A DNA stretch of 64,000 nucleotides. Source: Endozoicomonas gorgoniicola. Lineage in GTDB: Bacteria > Pseudomonadota > Gammaproteobacteria > Pseudomonadales > Endozoicomonadaceae. Below are positions 41,637-50,383 of the stretch, one piece after another. The stretch's first letter is position 1, and every line of letters starts with the position of its first letter. Both the position numbers and the translations under genes were made by a program. The notes below the pieces were generated by a model. That model was not told the origin of the DNA, did not search any database, and was given only the letters and a program-made list of their open reading frames with translations. The stretch spans positions 4,323,501-4,387,500 of the forward strand of contig NZ_JAPFCC010000001.1 in the NCBI RefSeq assembly GCF_025562715.2, read 5' to 3'.

Positions 41637-41670
41637 AAAAAAGCCCTGCTAATTCCTTGGCAGGGCTTTT
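41637..41670 (-). terminator. Terminator of the tRNA transcript (minus strand)
   Basis: AAAAGCCCTGC (41639-41649) and GCAGGGCTTTT (41660-41670) are perfect arms with a 10-base loop; on the minus strand the stem ends with a T tract. It lies just after tRNA-Arg and ends that transcript; it can act in both directions. Confidence 0.85.
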
Positions 41671-41674
41671 AATA

Positions 41675-41751
41675 TGGCGCGCTCGGGAGGATTCGAACCT
41701 CCGACCGCCTGGTTCGTAGCCAGGTACTCTATCCAGCTGAGCTACGAGCGC
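41675..41751 (-). tRNA. tRNA-Arg (anticodon ACG)
   Basis: 77 bases on the minus strand including an encoded CCA. The acceptor stem is GCGCTCG with CGAGCGC. The anticodon stem CCTGG encloses loop CTACGAA, giving anticodon ACG. The T loop GGTTCGAATCC is present. Confidence 0.97.
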
Positions 41752-41840
41752 GCAATTTGTTGCGTGGCTATTTTTACACCACTCGATTAATCAATTCAAC
41801 ACCAATTAATCTTTATTTAAACTAGATTCAAATCAGAATC

Positions 41841-41930
41841 TGGCGGTGAGGGAGGGATTCGAACCCTCGATACGCGTTAACGTATACACGCTTTCCAGGC
41901 GTGCTCCTTCAGCCACTCGGACACCTCACC
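41841..41930 (-). tRNA. tRNA-Ser (anticodon GGA)
   Basis: 90 bases on the minus strand with encoded CCA and a long variable arm, as expected for a class II tRNA. Acceptor stem GGTGAGG; the anticodon loop CTGGAAA gives GGA. It is upstream of tRNA-Arg and both are likely in one transcript ending at the 41637-41670 hairpin. Confidence 0.97.
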
Positions 41931-42051
41931 GTTATCGCTGCTGCTTTCGAAGAAAGTTTGTCGCTGCGAACAGGTGGCGTACTTTATAGCAGTGTTTGCT
42001 AAAAGGCAAAGGCAAAATACCAAAAAAGCTGGATTCCTCGGAAAACCCTTA

Positions 42052-42876
42052 TTATTTCAATCGATTAAGATGAAAGGCATAAGACAACACTGCCTCAAAA
42101 ATACGCTCTGGCAGCAGCCTCTGTAAAAACGGCAAGCTTCGACTGCCATTCCCTATTTTGACTGAGCCAGATGCTTTACCGGCTTTTACCCGCCCGACAA
42201 TGATGCGGGCCACCTTTTCAGCCGGGGTAGGATTGTCCTGGGAAGCGCCAGCCCGTTTCCATAAAGCGTCTTCAATGGGCTTATAAAAAGAGTGGTCAGG
42301 CAGGGCTCGTGCCAGTGCCTGCCTGGCATTATCGGCAAAACGGGAACGAATGGCTCCGGGCTTCACACTCATCACGTCAATACCAAAAGGCTTGAGTTCC
42401 ATACGTAACGTGTCAGAAAACGCATTGAAAGCCGCTTTTGAAGCACAATAGGTTCCTGAAAAGGGTGTCACCACCTGGCCAGATACACTGCCTATATTGA
42501 TGACGGTGCCAGACTTTCTTGAAACCATGGCAGGGGTCACCGCCTGAATCAGTTTGAGTGGCGCAAAGACATTGGTTTCAAACTGCATCCTTAATTCCGG
42601 TTCTGGCATCTCAACGACCGCCCCCATGGCACCATAACCGGCATTATTCACCAGCACATCAATTCCACCAGCCGCTTCCATTCTGGCGACCAGTTCCCTG
42701 ACCTGATCATCACAGGTGACATCCAGAGGCTCAATCCGAATGTCCGATGACTCAAGGTCTGATAAAGTTTCTTTTTTTCGTGCTGTCGCCCAGACCTGCC
42801 AGCCCTGACTGGCGAACTCTTTCGCCAGGGCTCTGCCAATGCCTGACGAACAGCCGGTAATTAAAACGTTTTTCAT
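42052..42876 (-). CDS. Short-chain dehydrogenase/reductase
   Basis: 274 residues, classical SDR. NAD(P) motif TGCSSGIGRAL at the N terminus, NNAGYG, catalytic Ser in NIGSVSGQV and the YCASK motif (Tyr and Lys). The Arg after the second strand (ATARKKE) suggests a preference for NADPH. The substrate is unknown. A few bases follow rmuC on the same strand (six-base gap), so it is probably co-transcribed. Confidence 0.9.
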   Translation of the reverse strand: MKNVLITGCSSGIGRALAKEFASQGWQVWATARKKETLSDLESSDIRIEPLDVTCDDQVRELVARMEAAGGIDVLVNNAGYGAMGAVVEMPEPELRMQFETNVFAPLKLIQAVTPAMVSRKSGTVINIGSVSGQVVTPFSGTYCASKAAFNAFSDTLRMELKPFGIDVMSVKPGAIRSRFADNARQALARALPDHSFYKPIEDALWKRAGASQDNPTPAEKVARIIVGRVKAGKASGSVKIGNGSRSLPFLQRLLPERIFEAVLSYAFHLNRLK

Positions 42877-42882
42877 GTGACC

Positions 42883-44232
42883 TTACTTTTCAGACAACTG
42901 AGATAAGTCGGATGTATCCAGCGTTTGTCTGGAAAACTCTTTTTTCACCCTGACACCGAGCGCAACAAACTCATTAGTTTGTGAAATCAGATTGCCGCGC
43001 CCCTGTTTAAGGGTGTTCATGGCTTCATCATAAGTATTTCTTGCCGTTGTCAGCTGAGTGTCGAGTTTTTCCATCTTTTCAACAAATACCCGCAACTTGT
43101 CGTAAACCAGACCGGCGCGATCGGCCAGTTTTCTGGCATTGGCATTTTGTCGCTCAATCGTCCACAGGTTGGCAACGGTTCTGAGAGTGGCAAGCAGCGT
43201 AGTGGGAGTCACAACCACGATATTCTGTTCAAAAGCATCGTTAAACAGTTTTTGGTCATGCTGGAAAGCGGCGATAAAGGCAGGTTCAACGGGCATAAAC
43301 ATAAAAACAAAATCGGGTGTTTTTACGCCCGCAAGGTTTGGATAGTCTTTATCGCCCAGACTTTTAATATGATTACGAATACTGAGGATATGGCGTGACA
43401 GAGCCGACTGCCTTTCGTCATCATTTTCTGCATTTACGTAAGCCATGTAGTCAACCAGCGACACTTTAGAGTCGATAATCAGATGTTTTCCCTCTGGCAG
43501 ATAAACGACAAAATCGGGTCGTTTATTCTGACCTTCATCGTCCTTGAAGTTAGCTTCCCGCTCGTACTCTTCGCCTTTAATCAAGCCACTGCTTTCAAGA
43601 ATTTTTTCAACCTGAAGTTCGCCCCAGTTGCCCTGTAGTTTTTTATCCCCTTTAAGGGCTCTGGCAAGGTTACCGGCTTCATCCGTAATTCGCTGATTCA
43701 GGCTGTGCAGGGTTTCGAGTTGTTGCTTTAAGGCCGCCCTGCCTTCGATATCAGCTTGTTGAGCCTGCTCCACTTTATTTCGAAAGTCGCCCAGCTGTTC
43801 TTTAAAAGGTTTGAGTAATGTATCCAGACGTTCCTGATGCTGCTGGGAAAACAGTTTACCTTTGGTTTCCAGAATCTCACTGGCAATATGATGAAATGCC
43901 TGTTTCTGGGTTTCGCGGTTGCCTTCCAGTTCTTTTATCGTTTTTTCATGATGCTGTTGCTGCACTTCCAGGCGTGTCCTTAATTCCCTTACAGCCTGTT
44001 CAGCCTCGCTGCGATTTTCACGCTCAACCTCAATGCGTTCCAGCAAACGAGCCCGGTCGTCTTCACCTTGTCGGATACGCTGATCACGTTCAGCCACCCG
44101 GTCCTGCTCACTGCTTAACAGGGTTTCCAGCTCGGCCTGCATCCGTACATTTTTTTGTCGTGCCACCAGCCAGCTCAATAAAGAGAACAGTACTGCAACA
44201 ATAGACGCCACGATCACTGTGGTTGAGGACAT
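42883..44232 (-). CDS. rmuC: DNA recombination protein RmuC
   Basis: 449 residues. A single N-terminal membrane helix (TVIVASIVAVLFSLLSWLVA) is followed by a long coiled coil (residues ~25-190). The conserved RmuC core follows, containing GNWGELQVEKILESSGL, RPDFVVYLPEGKHLIIDSKVSL and FVFMFMPVEPAFIAAF. RmuC limits inversion at short inverted repeats and has a nuclease-like core. Divergent from the DUF2062 gene. Confidence 0.95.
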   Translation of the reverse strand: MSSTTVIVASIVAVLFSLLSWLVARQKNVRMQAELETLLSSEQDRVAERDQRIRQGEDDRARLLERIEVERENRSEAEQAVRELRTRLEVQQQHHEKTIKELEGNRETQKQAFHHIASEILETKGKLFSQQHQERLDTLLKPFKEQLGDFRNKVEQAQQADIEGRAALKQQLETLHSLNQRITDEAGNLARALKGDKKLQGNWGELQVEKILESSGLIKGEEYEREANFKDDEGQNKRPDFVVYLPEGKHLIIDSKVSLVDYMAYVNAENDDERQSALSRHILSIRNHIKSLGDKDYPNLAGVKTPDFVFMFMPVEPAFIAAFQHDQKLFNDAFEQNIVVVTPTTLLATLRTVANLWTIERQNANARKLADRAGLVYDKLRVFVEKMEKLDTQLTTARNTYDEAMNTLKQGRGNLISQTNEFVALGVRVKKEFSRQTLDTSDLSQLSEK

Positions 44233-44328
44233 AAACAGAATCTCAGTCAGGGTTGATCTTCAGTCATGTTACTATTTCAATATTATGTTTTCATAGACAT
44301 CAGTCGGGAAAGCCGTAGGAATGAGTCA

Positions 44329-44790
44329 TTGAATTCTTTTGTTCGAGAGCGAATCATCTCCCCCATAAAAGCTTTACTGAACCAGGGGCTGAACCCAAAC
44401 TCTCTGGCGTTGTGCCTTGCAATCGGCTTTGCGCTGGGTTTCTTTCCTGTGTTTGGTACCACCACCGTGCTTTGCGCACTGACAGCAGCGGCTCTGCGGC
44501 TGAATCAGATTGCCATACAGGTTGCCAACTATTGCGGTTATCCATTGCAGTTTATTCTGTTTATTCCGTTTATACGGCTTGGGGAGTATTTGTTTGGGCT
44601 GGAACGTATTTCTGTAAATCCGGTCGATATTTTTACGCTGGCAAAAAGCAACTTCAGTCTGTTTATTGAGCTTTATGGTCTGGCCATCTCGGCTGCCTGT
44701 GCAGCCTGGCTACTTGTGTCAATGCCGGTTGTGCTGCTGTTATGGAGGGGGCTTGCTATTGTGCTGAAAGCAAAGATGAAAACGGTTTAA
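44329..44790 (+). CDS. DUF2062 membrane protein
   Basis: 153 residues with two or three membrane helices. The DUF2062 core GLNPNSLALCLAIGFALGFFPVFGTTTVLCALTAAALRLN and ANYCGYPLQFILFIPFIRLGE is recognisable. The start is taken at TTG 44329, with AGGA at 44316-44319 upstream; an ATG start at about 44272 would add a non-conserved hydrophobic leader. Function unknown, possibly membrane-envelope related. Confidence 0.8.
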   Translation: MNSFVRERIISPIKALLNQGLNPNSLALCLAIGFALGFFPVFGTTTVLCALTAAALRLNQIAIQVANYCGYPLQFILFIPFIRLGEYLFGLERISVNPVDIFTLAKSNFSLFIELYGLAISAACAAWLLVSMPVVLLLWRGLAIVLKAKMKTV

Positions 44791-44811
44791 GCATCCCTGC
44801 TTAATTCAGCT

Positions 44812-45183
44812 TTAATACTGTTCCTTTATCTCAAAAAAATCCTGTGACAATTTCCATACACCAGCGTCGTTTTTCACCCATTCCTCCTGTGTGATGACGC
44901 CTTTGCCCACATTCATAGACCAGTTCGCTCCAAGATGAACCTTTTCATTACTGACCTGTTTCAGCCAGATTTCCGTATAGTGCAAATCAGACGCTCCGGA
45001 CTGAATAAATGGACGCCAGAAATTGTCTATATTGTCTTTGCCGGCATATTCTCCCATGGGATCAGCCTGCATGACCGCATCAGGCAAATAAGCGGAAACG
45101 CAATAGTCGGCATCTCCCTGGTTAAAGTGCTTGACCCATTGTTTGCTGGCAGCCAGAACTTCAGCTAGTACATGGTGACTCAT
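44812..45183 (-). CDS. SnoaL/NTF2-like domain protein
   Basis: 123 residues of an NTF2-like fold: an N-terminal helix (LAEVLAASKQWVKHFNQGDADYCVSAYLPDAVMQADP), then GKDNIDNFWRPFI and strands ending VWKLSQDFFEIKEQY, as in SnoaL-like or DUF4440 proteins. The ATG at 45183 is chosen for its GAGGAG seven bases upstream; a longer reading to 45240 is not supported. No catalytic residue can be assigned. Confidence 0.78.
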   Translation of the reverse strand: MSHHVLAEVLAASKQWVKHFNQGDADYCVSAYLPDAVMQADPMGEYAGKDNIDNFWRPFIQSGASDLHYTEIWLKQVSNEKVHLGANWSMNVGKGVITQEEWVKNDAGVWKLSQDFFEIKEQY

Positions 45184-45507
45184 GAGCCGTCTCCTCATGA
45201 TCGCTATGGGTCCATAAAGTTTAGGGTGACATGCTCCCAAATAAAGTAGGTACTTTTTGCTTCGCAGACCACAGCCAGTCCATAGCGACTGGGCTTACGC
45301 AGAAGCCTCCACAAGCAGAACCGGCTAGCCCGTCCGGTTTTAGTTTTAAAGCCGCGAATAAAGATAAAACAAGGTAAGAGCTGTGTCAAAAGCTCAACCG
45401 GAGTACCCTGAAGGGCATAAATCCTTGCGGACTCCCGCCTTATATCTCCCCATTCAAAGTAGTAGGGAGGCTTACGGCGAAAATGCTAATCCAGGCAGTC
45501 AGGAAGG
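45184..45507. other. Non-coding gap with hairpins
   Basis: 324 bases without a supported gene. CCAGTC/GACTGG (45277-45294) and AACCGG/CCGGTT (45319-45339) form hairpins. An open frame of 61 codons on the minus strand (45204-45389) has no clear ribosome binding site. This might be a degenerate repeat or a small RNA, but I cannot support either. Confidence 0.5.
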
Positions 45508-46971
45508 CTACATGCCCCCCAACAAGACGTATTTGATCTCCAGATAATCGTCAATGCCATAACGAGAGCCTTCCCGCCCCATTCCCGACTCTTTTACACC
45601 ACCAAAGGGGGCCAGCTCGGTTGACAAAATGCCTTCATTAACCGCCACCATACCGTACTCCAAAGCTTCAGCGACCCGGAATACACGACGTAAATCGTTG
45701 GAATAGAAATAGGAAGCCAGACCATATTCAGTGTCATTCGCCATACGAATTACGTCGTCTTCATCGTTAAAGCGGAATACCGGTGCCAGAGGGCCAAAAG
45801 TTTCTTCTTTATAACAGAGCATGTCGGGCGTTGCGTCGGCAATCACTGTCGGGGTATAGAACAGGTCACCAGCAGCATGTTTATTGCCACCGCACAGTAG
45901 TCGTCCATTTTTGCTAACAGCGTCCTGAACGTGTTCATCGGTTTTTTCAACCGCTGTACGGTCAATTAACGGCCCCTGATCAAAATCATCAACCAGACAG
46001 TTACCTACAGACAGCTCTCTTACCTTCGCAGCAAATTTTTCTATGAACTCATCATAAACACCTGCCTGAACAAACAATCGGTTGGCACACACACAGGTTT
46101 GTCCGGAGTTTCGATACTTACTGACAATGGCACCTTCTACAGCCTTATCAATGTCCGCGTCGTCAAACACAATAAAAGGCGCATTACCTCCCAGTTCCAT
46201 GGAGACTTTCTTAACCGTGTCGGCACACTGTTTGATCAGTAATTTGCCAATCGGCGTGGAACCGGTAAAAGAGAGTTTGCGAACCGATGGGTGAGACGTC
46301 ATGACACCACCAATGGCTGAGGCTTTACCGGTAATAACATTGACGACTCCCGCCGGAATACCAGCCCGCTCGGCAAGTTCTGCCAGAGCCAGGGCGGAAA
46401 GTGGCGTGACTTCTGCTGGTTTTATAACGATCGTACAACCAGCAGCCAGGGCCGGCGCAGCCTTGCGGACAATCATGGCCGAAGGAAAATTCCACGGCGT
46501 AATAGCAGCAACAACCCCGACAGGCTCCTTGGTCACCAGGATACGCTTGTCACTGCCATGGGCTGGTACAATATCGCCGTAAGCCCGCTTGCCTTCTTCC
46601 GCAAACCACTCAAGATAAGACGCACCATACACCACTTCGCCTTTTGCCTGAGGCAGGGGTTTGCCCTGTTCAGCCGTCATCAGTTTTGCCAGATCGTCCT
46701 GATGTTCCAGCATTAAATCGTGCCAGCGTCTTAGGAGTACTGCCCGTTCTTTAGCCGTCCTGCGTCGCCAGGAAATCATTGCCTGCTCTGCGGCTTCAAC
46801 CGCTTTAACAGTCTCGGCCTCCCCCAGTCTGGGTACGCGGGCTATAACTTCTCCAGTCGCAGGATTAATCACCGGAATGGGCTCAACACCGCTCGATTCA
46901 GTAGACACCCATTGCCCGTTAATGTACGCCTGTTGTCGTAATAAACCGGTATCTCTCAGTTGTACTGCCAT
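45508..46971 (-). CDS. gabD: Succinate-semialdehyde dehydrogenase (NADP+)
   Basis: 487 residues. Oxidises succinate semialdehyde to succinate at the end of the GABA shunt. Aldehyde-dehydrogenase motifs: TPWNFP cofactor site, MELGGNAPFIV with the general-base Glu, and GQTCVCANR with the catalytic Cys; the C-terminal PFGGVKESGMGREGSRYGIDDYLE is characteristic of GabD. The GabT transaminase is not adjacent. The start gives MAVQLRDTGLLRQQAYINGQW, matching the family. Confidence 0.92.
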   Translation of the reverse strand: MAVQLRDTGLLRQQAYINGQWVSTESSGVEPIPVINPATGEVIARVPRLGEAETVKAVEAAEQAMISWRRRTAKERAVLLRRWHDLMLEHQDDLAKLMTAEQGKPLPQAKGEVVYGASYLEWFAEEGKRAYGDIVPAHGSDKRILVTKEPVGVVAAITPWNFPSAMIVRKAAPALAAGCTIVIKPAEVTPLSALALAELAERAGIPAGVVNVITGKASAIGGVMTSHPSVRKLSFTGSTPIGKLLIKQCADTVKKVSMELGGNAPFIVFDDADIDKAVEGAIVSKYRNSGQTCVCANRLFVQAGVYDEFIEKFAAKVRELSVGNCLVDDFDQGPLIDRTAVEKTDEHVQDAVSKNGRLLCGGNKHAAGDLFYTPTVIADATPDMLCYKEETFGPLAPVFRFNDEDDVIRMANDTEYGLASYFYSNDLRRVFRVAEALEYGMVAVNEGILSTELAPFGGVKESGMGREGSRYGIDDYLEIKYVLLGGM

Positions 46972-46994
46972 AATGACTCTCTCTTATTTAACCA

Positions 46995-47381
46995 TTAATC
47001 TGACAGCGCTGTCAGAATGCTGCATTGAGGATTATCATCACCGGCGCAACTCTCAATTAACCGATACAGGCTGGATTTCATGGCTTCAAGCTGTTGAATT
47101 CTGGACTCGACATCCGCCAGTTTTTCTCCAGCGATTTTTTTAACATCTGCACTGCGACGCTGGCTGTTCCGGTTTAATTCCAGCAACTCCCGACACTCAT
47201 CCAGAGAGAAGCCCAGAGCTCTGGCCTGTTGTACAAACCTCAGCTCCTGAACCTGTTGTTCCGAATAATCCCGGTAGCCATTTTCCTGCCGCCGGGCGGC
47301 AGGAATAAGGCCAATGCTTTCGTAGTACCGAATCGTTTTACTGGTCAGGCCGGTTATTGAAGCCACTTTAGAAATGTTCAT
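46995..47381 (-). CDS. cueR: Cu(I)-responsive regulator CueR (MerR family)
   Basis: 128 residues, the normal CueR length. N-terminal winged helix MNISKVASITGLTSKTIRYYESIGLIP, dimerisation helix, and the C-terminal metal loop C-A-G-D-D-N-P-Q-C whose two Cys match CueR C112 and C120. It lies downstream of copA on the same strand, and a CueR-type promoter stands before copA. The start is chosen at MNISK; upstream codons are not conserved. Confidence 0.92.
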   Translation of the reverse strand: MNISKVASITGLTSKTIRYYESIGLIPAARRQENGYRDYSEQQVQELRFVQQARALGFSLDECRELLELNRNSQRRSADVKKIAGEKLADVESRIQQLEAMKSSLYRLIESCAGDDNPQCSILTALSD

Positions 47382-47467
47382 TGTGCTGCTTTGTCTTTTT
47401 TTCGCTATGGTCATTATCAGGCAGTACGCTGAACAAATAAACGATTTCAGACTCAATCAATCCAGCC

Positions 47468-47512
47468 TGACACGATCTATAGCGACACGGTCAATAGCGA
47501 CACGATCAACTC
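47468..47512. repeat. Three 15-bp direct repeats at the end of copA
   Basis: TGACACGATCTATAG, CGACACGGTCAATAG and CGACACGATCAACTC follow one another at 47468, 47483 and 47498. The last overlaps the copA stop codon. They could be slippage products. Confidence 0.7.
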
Positions 47513-49728
47513 GCCTTAAACTTTCTCAACCGGTTAGCATTCGTCACAACCGTCACCGATGAACAGGCCATCGCCGCACCTGCCACCACAGGGTTGAGCA
47601 ACATTCCTGTCAGCGGATAGAGAACACCTGCCGCAACAGGAATACCCAGAGTGTTGTAAATAAAAGCCCCAAACAGATTTTGTCGTATGTTCTTCAGGGT
47701 CGCTCTGGACAACAGTACAGCATCAACCAGCCCATGCAGCGAAGACCGCATCAGGGTGATATCCGCCGATTCAATGGCGACATCGGTGCCACAACCCATG
47801 GCAAAACCAACATCAGCCTGAGCCAGTGCGGGCGCATCATTAATGCCATCACCGGTCATCCCCACCTTTTCACCGGCTTCCTGAAGCTGTTTCACATGAA
47901 AAGCTTTATCTGCGGGCAACACTTCAGCATGAACATCATCGATGCCAACCTGCCTTGCCACGGATTCAGCGGTTTTTCGATGATCTCCGGTCAGCATAAC
48001 CACTTTTATACCGGCAGCTTTCAACCGTTCAATTGCGGCTTTAGAGTCAGAACGTATCGGGTCGGCAATAGCCAGAATGCCCACTACCTGTTTCTCCAGC
48101 GCAACCAGTACAGGGGTTTTACCTTCGTCAGCCAGACCGTCAACCTTTGCCTGCCAACTGTCGTGCGACAGTTCATTAAACGTCATCCACTGTGTATTAC
48201 CCAGAAGAACATTCTGACTATTAACCTGTCCTGAAATACCAAAACCGGATTTCATTACAAAGTTATCAGGAGCAGCAAGCGTCAGGGAGCGAGCCTTTGC
48301 GGCTGAAACAATGGCTTCTGCCAGTGGATGCTCGGAGGCAGACTCAAGGCTGCCAGCCAATACCAGAAGCTGTTCTTCACTGAAACCATCTGCTACCAGA
48401 ATGTCAGTAACTGCCGGAGTCCCTTCCGTAACCGTACCTGTCTTATCGACTACTACTGTCGTTAACTGACTGGCTTTCTGTAGAGCTTCACCATTGCGAA
48501 CCAGCATGCCCAGCTCAGCGGCTCGTCCAACCCCGGCCATAACCGACATTGGGGTCGCCAGACCCAGCGCACAGGGGCAGGCAATAATCAATACGGTTGT
48601 CAGTACCACAAAGGCATGGGCAACGGCGGGCTGCGACCCAAGAAAATACCAGACCAGCGCTGAGAGAATGGCAACGACAATAACCACTGGAACAAAGAAA
48701 GCAGAAATCTGGTCCGTCAGGCGGGTAATAGGCATTTTGGCATTCTGAGCCTGTTTCACCAGCTGAATGATATGCGCCAGAGCAGTGTCTTTGCCTACTT
48801 TTTCCGCTACAAACAGGATAGAACCATTCTTGTTCAGTGTGCCTGCGGCTACTTTATCATCAACACTTTTGCTGACTGGCAGGGGTTCACCGGTCAGCAT
48901 GGATTCATCCACCAGCGTTGTACCACTGGTTACCCGACCATCGACTGGTATTCGTTCACCGGGGCGAATACGGACAATATCACCAGCCTTGACTGCCGTC
49001 ACCGGCACATCGATCTCATCTCCTTCTCTGACAATACGAGCCGTTTTTGCCTGAAGCCCCAGCAACCGTTTAATCGCCGAACTGGTTTTACCCTTTGCCC
49101 GAAGTTCCATTGCCTGACCCATATTAATCAAACCGATAATCATGGCAGAGGCTTCAAAATACACATGTCGAGCCGCCACGGGGAACCATTGCGGCCAGAG
49201 TACCACCACCATGGAGTAGATCCATGCTGTCCCGGTTCCCAGGGCAATCAGCGTATCCATCGTGGCAGAGCCGTGACGAACCGACTCCACCAGCCCATGA
49301 AAGAAATGACGTCCGGAGAACACCAGAATTCCCAGGGTGACCATACCCACACTGCCCCACAACCACTGATCCTGCGGGGTATGAACACTCATAGGGATAA
49401 AAAACATCGACAGCATCAACGGGATACTGACCGCCAGCGCAAAGATGCCATGTTTCAGAAGATAACGGTACTGTTCCTGATCTCGCTGTTCCTGCTGACG
49501 ACGATTGTCTTCTTCACTGTCAATTAACGACCCTGGCTTACCAATAGCTTCGAGAGCCTGCAGCAGAGTTACCACATCTGGCACACCGTCTACTTCTGCA
49601 GTTTTTTCCGCCAGATTGACCCGGGCATCCTTCACATCGTCAACGGATTTAAGCGCCTTTTCGACTTTTGCAACACAGCCTGCACAACTCATATCGGGTA
49701 CAGACAGGCTGATTGTCTCCTGATTCAT
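47506..49728 (-). CDS. copA: Copper-exporting P-type ATPase CopA
   Basis: About 740 residues. One N-terminal metal-binding domain with MSCAGC, then membrane helices with the transmembrane copper site ACPCALGLATP, phosphorylation motif DKTGTVTEG, and the ATP hinge TGDGINDAPALAQADVG; C-terminal helix with MACSSVTVVTNANRLR. It exports Cu(I) to the periplasm. I start at MNQETIS because GGAAG lies eight bases upstream. Longer readings begin at or before the predicted transcription start. Controlled by the CueR-type promoter at 49764-49794. Confidence 0.93.
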   Translation of the reverse strand: MNQETISLSVPDMSCAGCVAKVEKALKSVDDVKDARVNLAEKTAEVDGVPDVVTLLQALEAIGKPGSLIDSEEDNRRQQEQRDQEQYRYLLKHGIFALAVSIPLMLSMFFIPMSVHTPQDQWLWGSVGMVTLGILVFSGRHFFHGLVESVRHGSATMDTLIALGTGTAWIYSMVVVLWPQWFPVAARHVYFEASAMIIGLINMGQAMELRAKGKTSSAIKRLLGLQAKTARIVREGDEIDVPVTAVKAGDIVRIRPGERIPVDGRVTSGTTLVDESMLTGEPLPVSKSVDDKVAAGTLNKNGSILFVAEKVGKDTALAHIIQLVKQAQNAKMPITRLTDQISAFFVPVVIVVAILSALVWYFLGSQPAVAHAFVVLTTVLIIACPCALGLATPMSVMAGVGRAAELGMLVRNGEALQKASQLTTVVVDKTGTVTEGTPAVTDILVADGFSEEQLLVLAGSLESASEHPLAEAIVSAAKARSLTLAAPDNFVMKSGFGISGQVNSQNVLLGNTQWMTFNELSHDSWQAKVDGLADEGKTPVLVALEKQVVGILAIADPIRSDSKAAIERLKAAGIKVVMLTGDHRKTAESVARQVGIDDVHAEVLPADKAFHVKQLQEAGEKVGMTGDGINDAPALAQADVGFAMGCGTDVAIESADITLMRSSLHGLVDAVLLSRATLKNIRQNLFGAFIYNTLGIPVAAGVLYPLTGMLLNPVVAGAAMACSSVTVVTNANRLRKFKAS

Positions 49729-49763
49729 ACAACCTGCTTCCATTAATGTATTCATTATTGTGA

Positions 49764-49794
49764 AGGATAAACCTTCCTGTCGCTGGAAGGTCAA
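49764..49794 (-). promoter_or_regulatory. CueR-regulated promoter of copA
   Basis: Minus strand: TTGACC (49789-49794) and TATCCT (49764-49769) with a 19-base spacer, the length that MerR-type activators remodel. Within it ACCTTCC (49771-49777) and GGAAGGT (49785-49791) form a perfect dyad, as in CueR boxes. Confidence 0.88.
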
Positions 49795-49972
49795 GGAGAA
49801 GCATGACAGCCGTACGATGGTGGACACCACCCTCAAGATTGATACGCAGACCAGGCTGAAAAACTAATTGGCCTGCACCCGCCTGGTCTGCGTCTGAACA
49901 CTGTTGCAAATCGCTTGCAAAAATCGCTTGCAAAAACAGAATGATCACATCGGGAAAAATACCTTGCTCACC

Positions 49973-50188
49973 TCAGCTCAGGTCAAATTCCCCGTTCTTG
50001 ACTCCCTTGATAAAAGCATCCCATTCGGCCGAACTAAAGACCAATGTTACTTTGTCCGGATCGCTGCTTTGCCTCACAGCAACTTCTTTTTCCGGACTGA
50101 TTGCAACGGCAACACAAAAAACCCTTGCAAGAGGCAAACAGGCTGAGGATTTTTTAAAGTGCCTGTCATTTTCAAAGTAAGCGCTCAT
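49973..50188 (-). CDS. DUF397-like small protein
   Basis: 71 residues. The C-terminal half VAVRQSSDPDKVTLVFSSAEWDAFIKGVKNGEFDLS matches the DUF397 pattern (DP-x-x-V-x-x-F-x-x-x-EW-x-x-F-x-x-G-V-x-x-GEF), a family best known from actinomycetes, where such genes sit beside XRE-type regulators. GGGGAG seven bases before the ATG supports the start. No XRE gene is adjacent here. Function unknown. Confidence 0.75.
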   Translation of the reverse strand: MSAYFENDRHFKKSSACLPLARVFCVAVAISPEKEVAVRQSSDPDKVTLVFSSAEWDAFIKGVKNGEFDLS

Positions 50189-50383
50189 AACTTAACTCCC
50201 CTTTCTTAATGAGGAACCAATCAGTCTAACTAAAGTCGCCGAAAAATCAATGATGATAGAAACTGTGAGGTGGGAGCTAAACAGCCCACAAAATTATTTC
50301 AGTACAATGTCAATATTGTAATATTTCTGAAACATAAACCCTTTACCTTCGCCATCATCATTCACGCACTAAGGTGCAGAAAA

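Noticed and set aside
45204..45389. 61-codon minus-strand frame upstream of the SnoaL-like gene
   Set aside because: No ribosome binding site, unusual composition, overlaps hairpins; treated as non-coding.
48772..49527. 251-codon antisense frame within copA
   Set aside because: Shadow of the ATPase frame.
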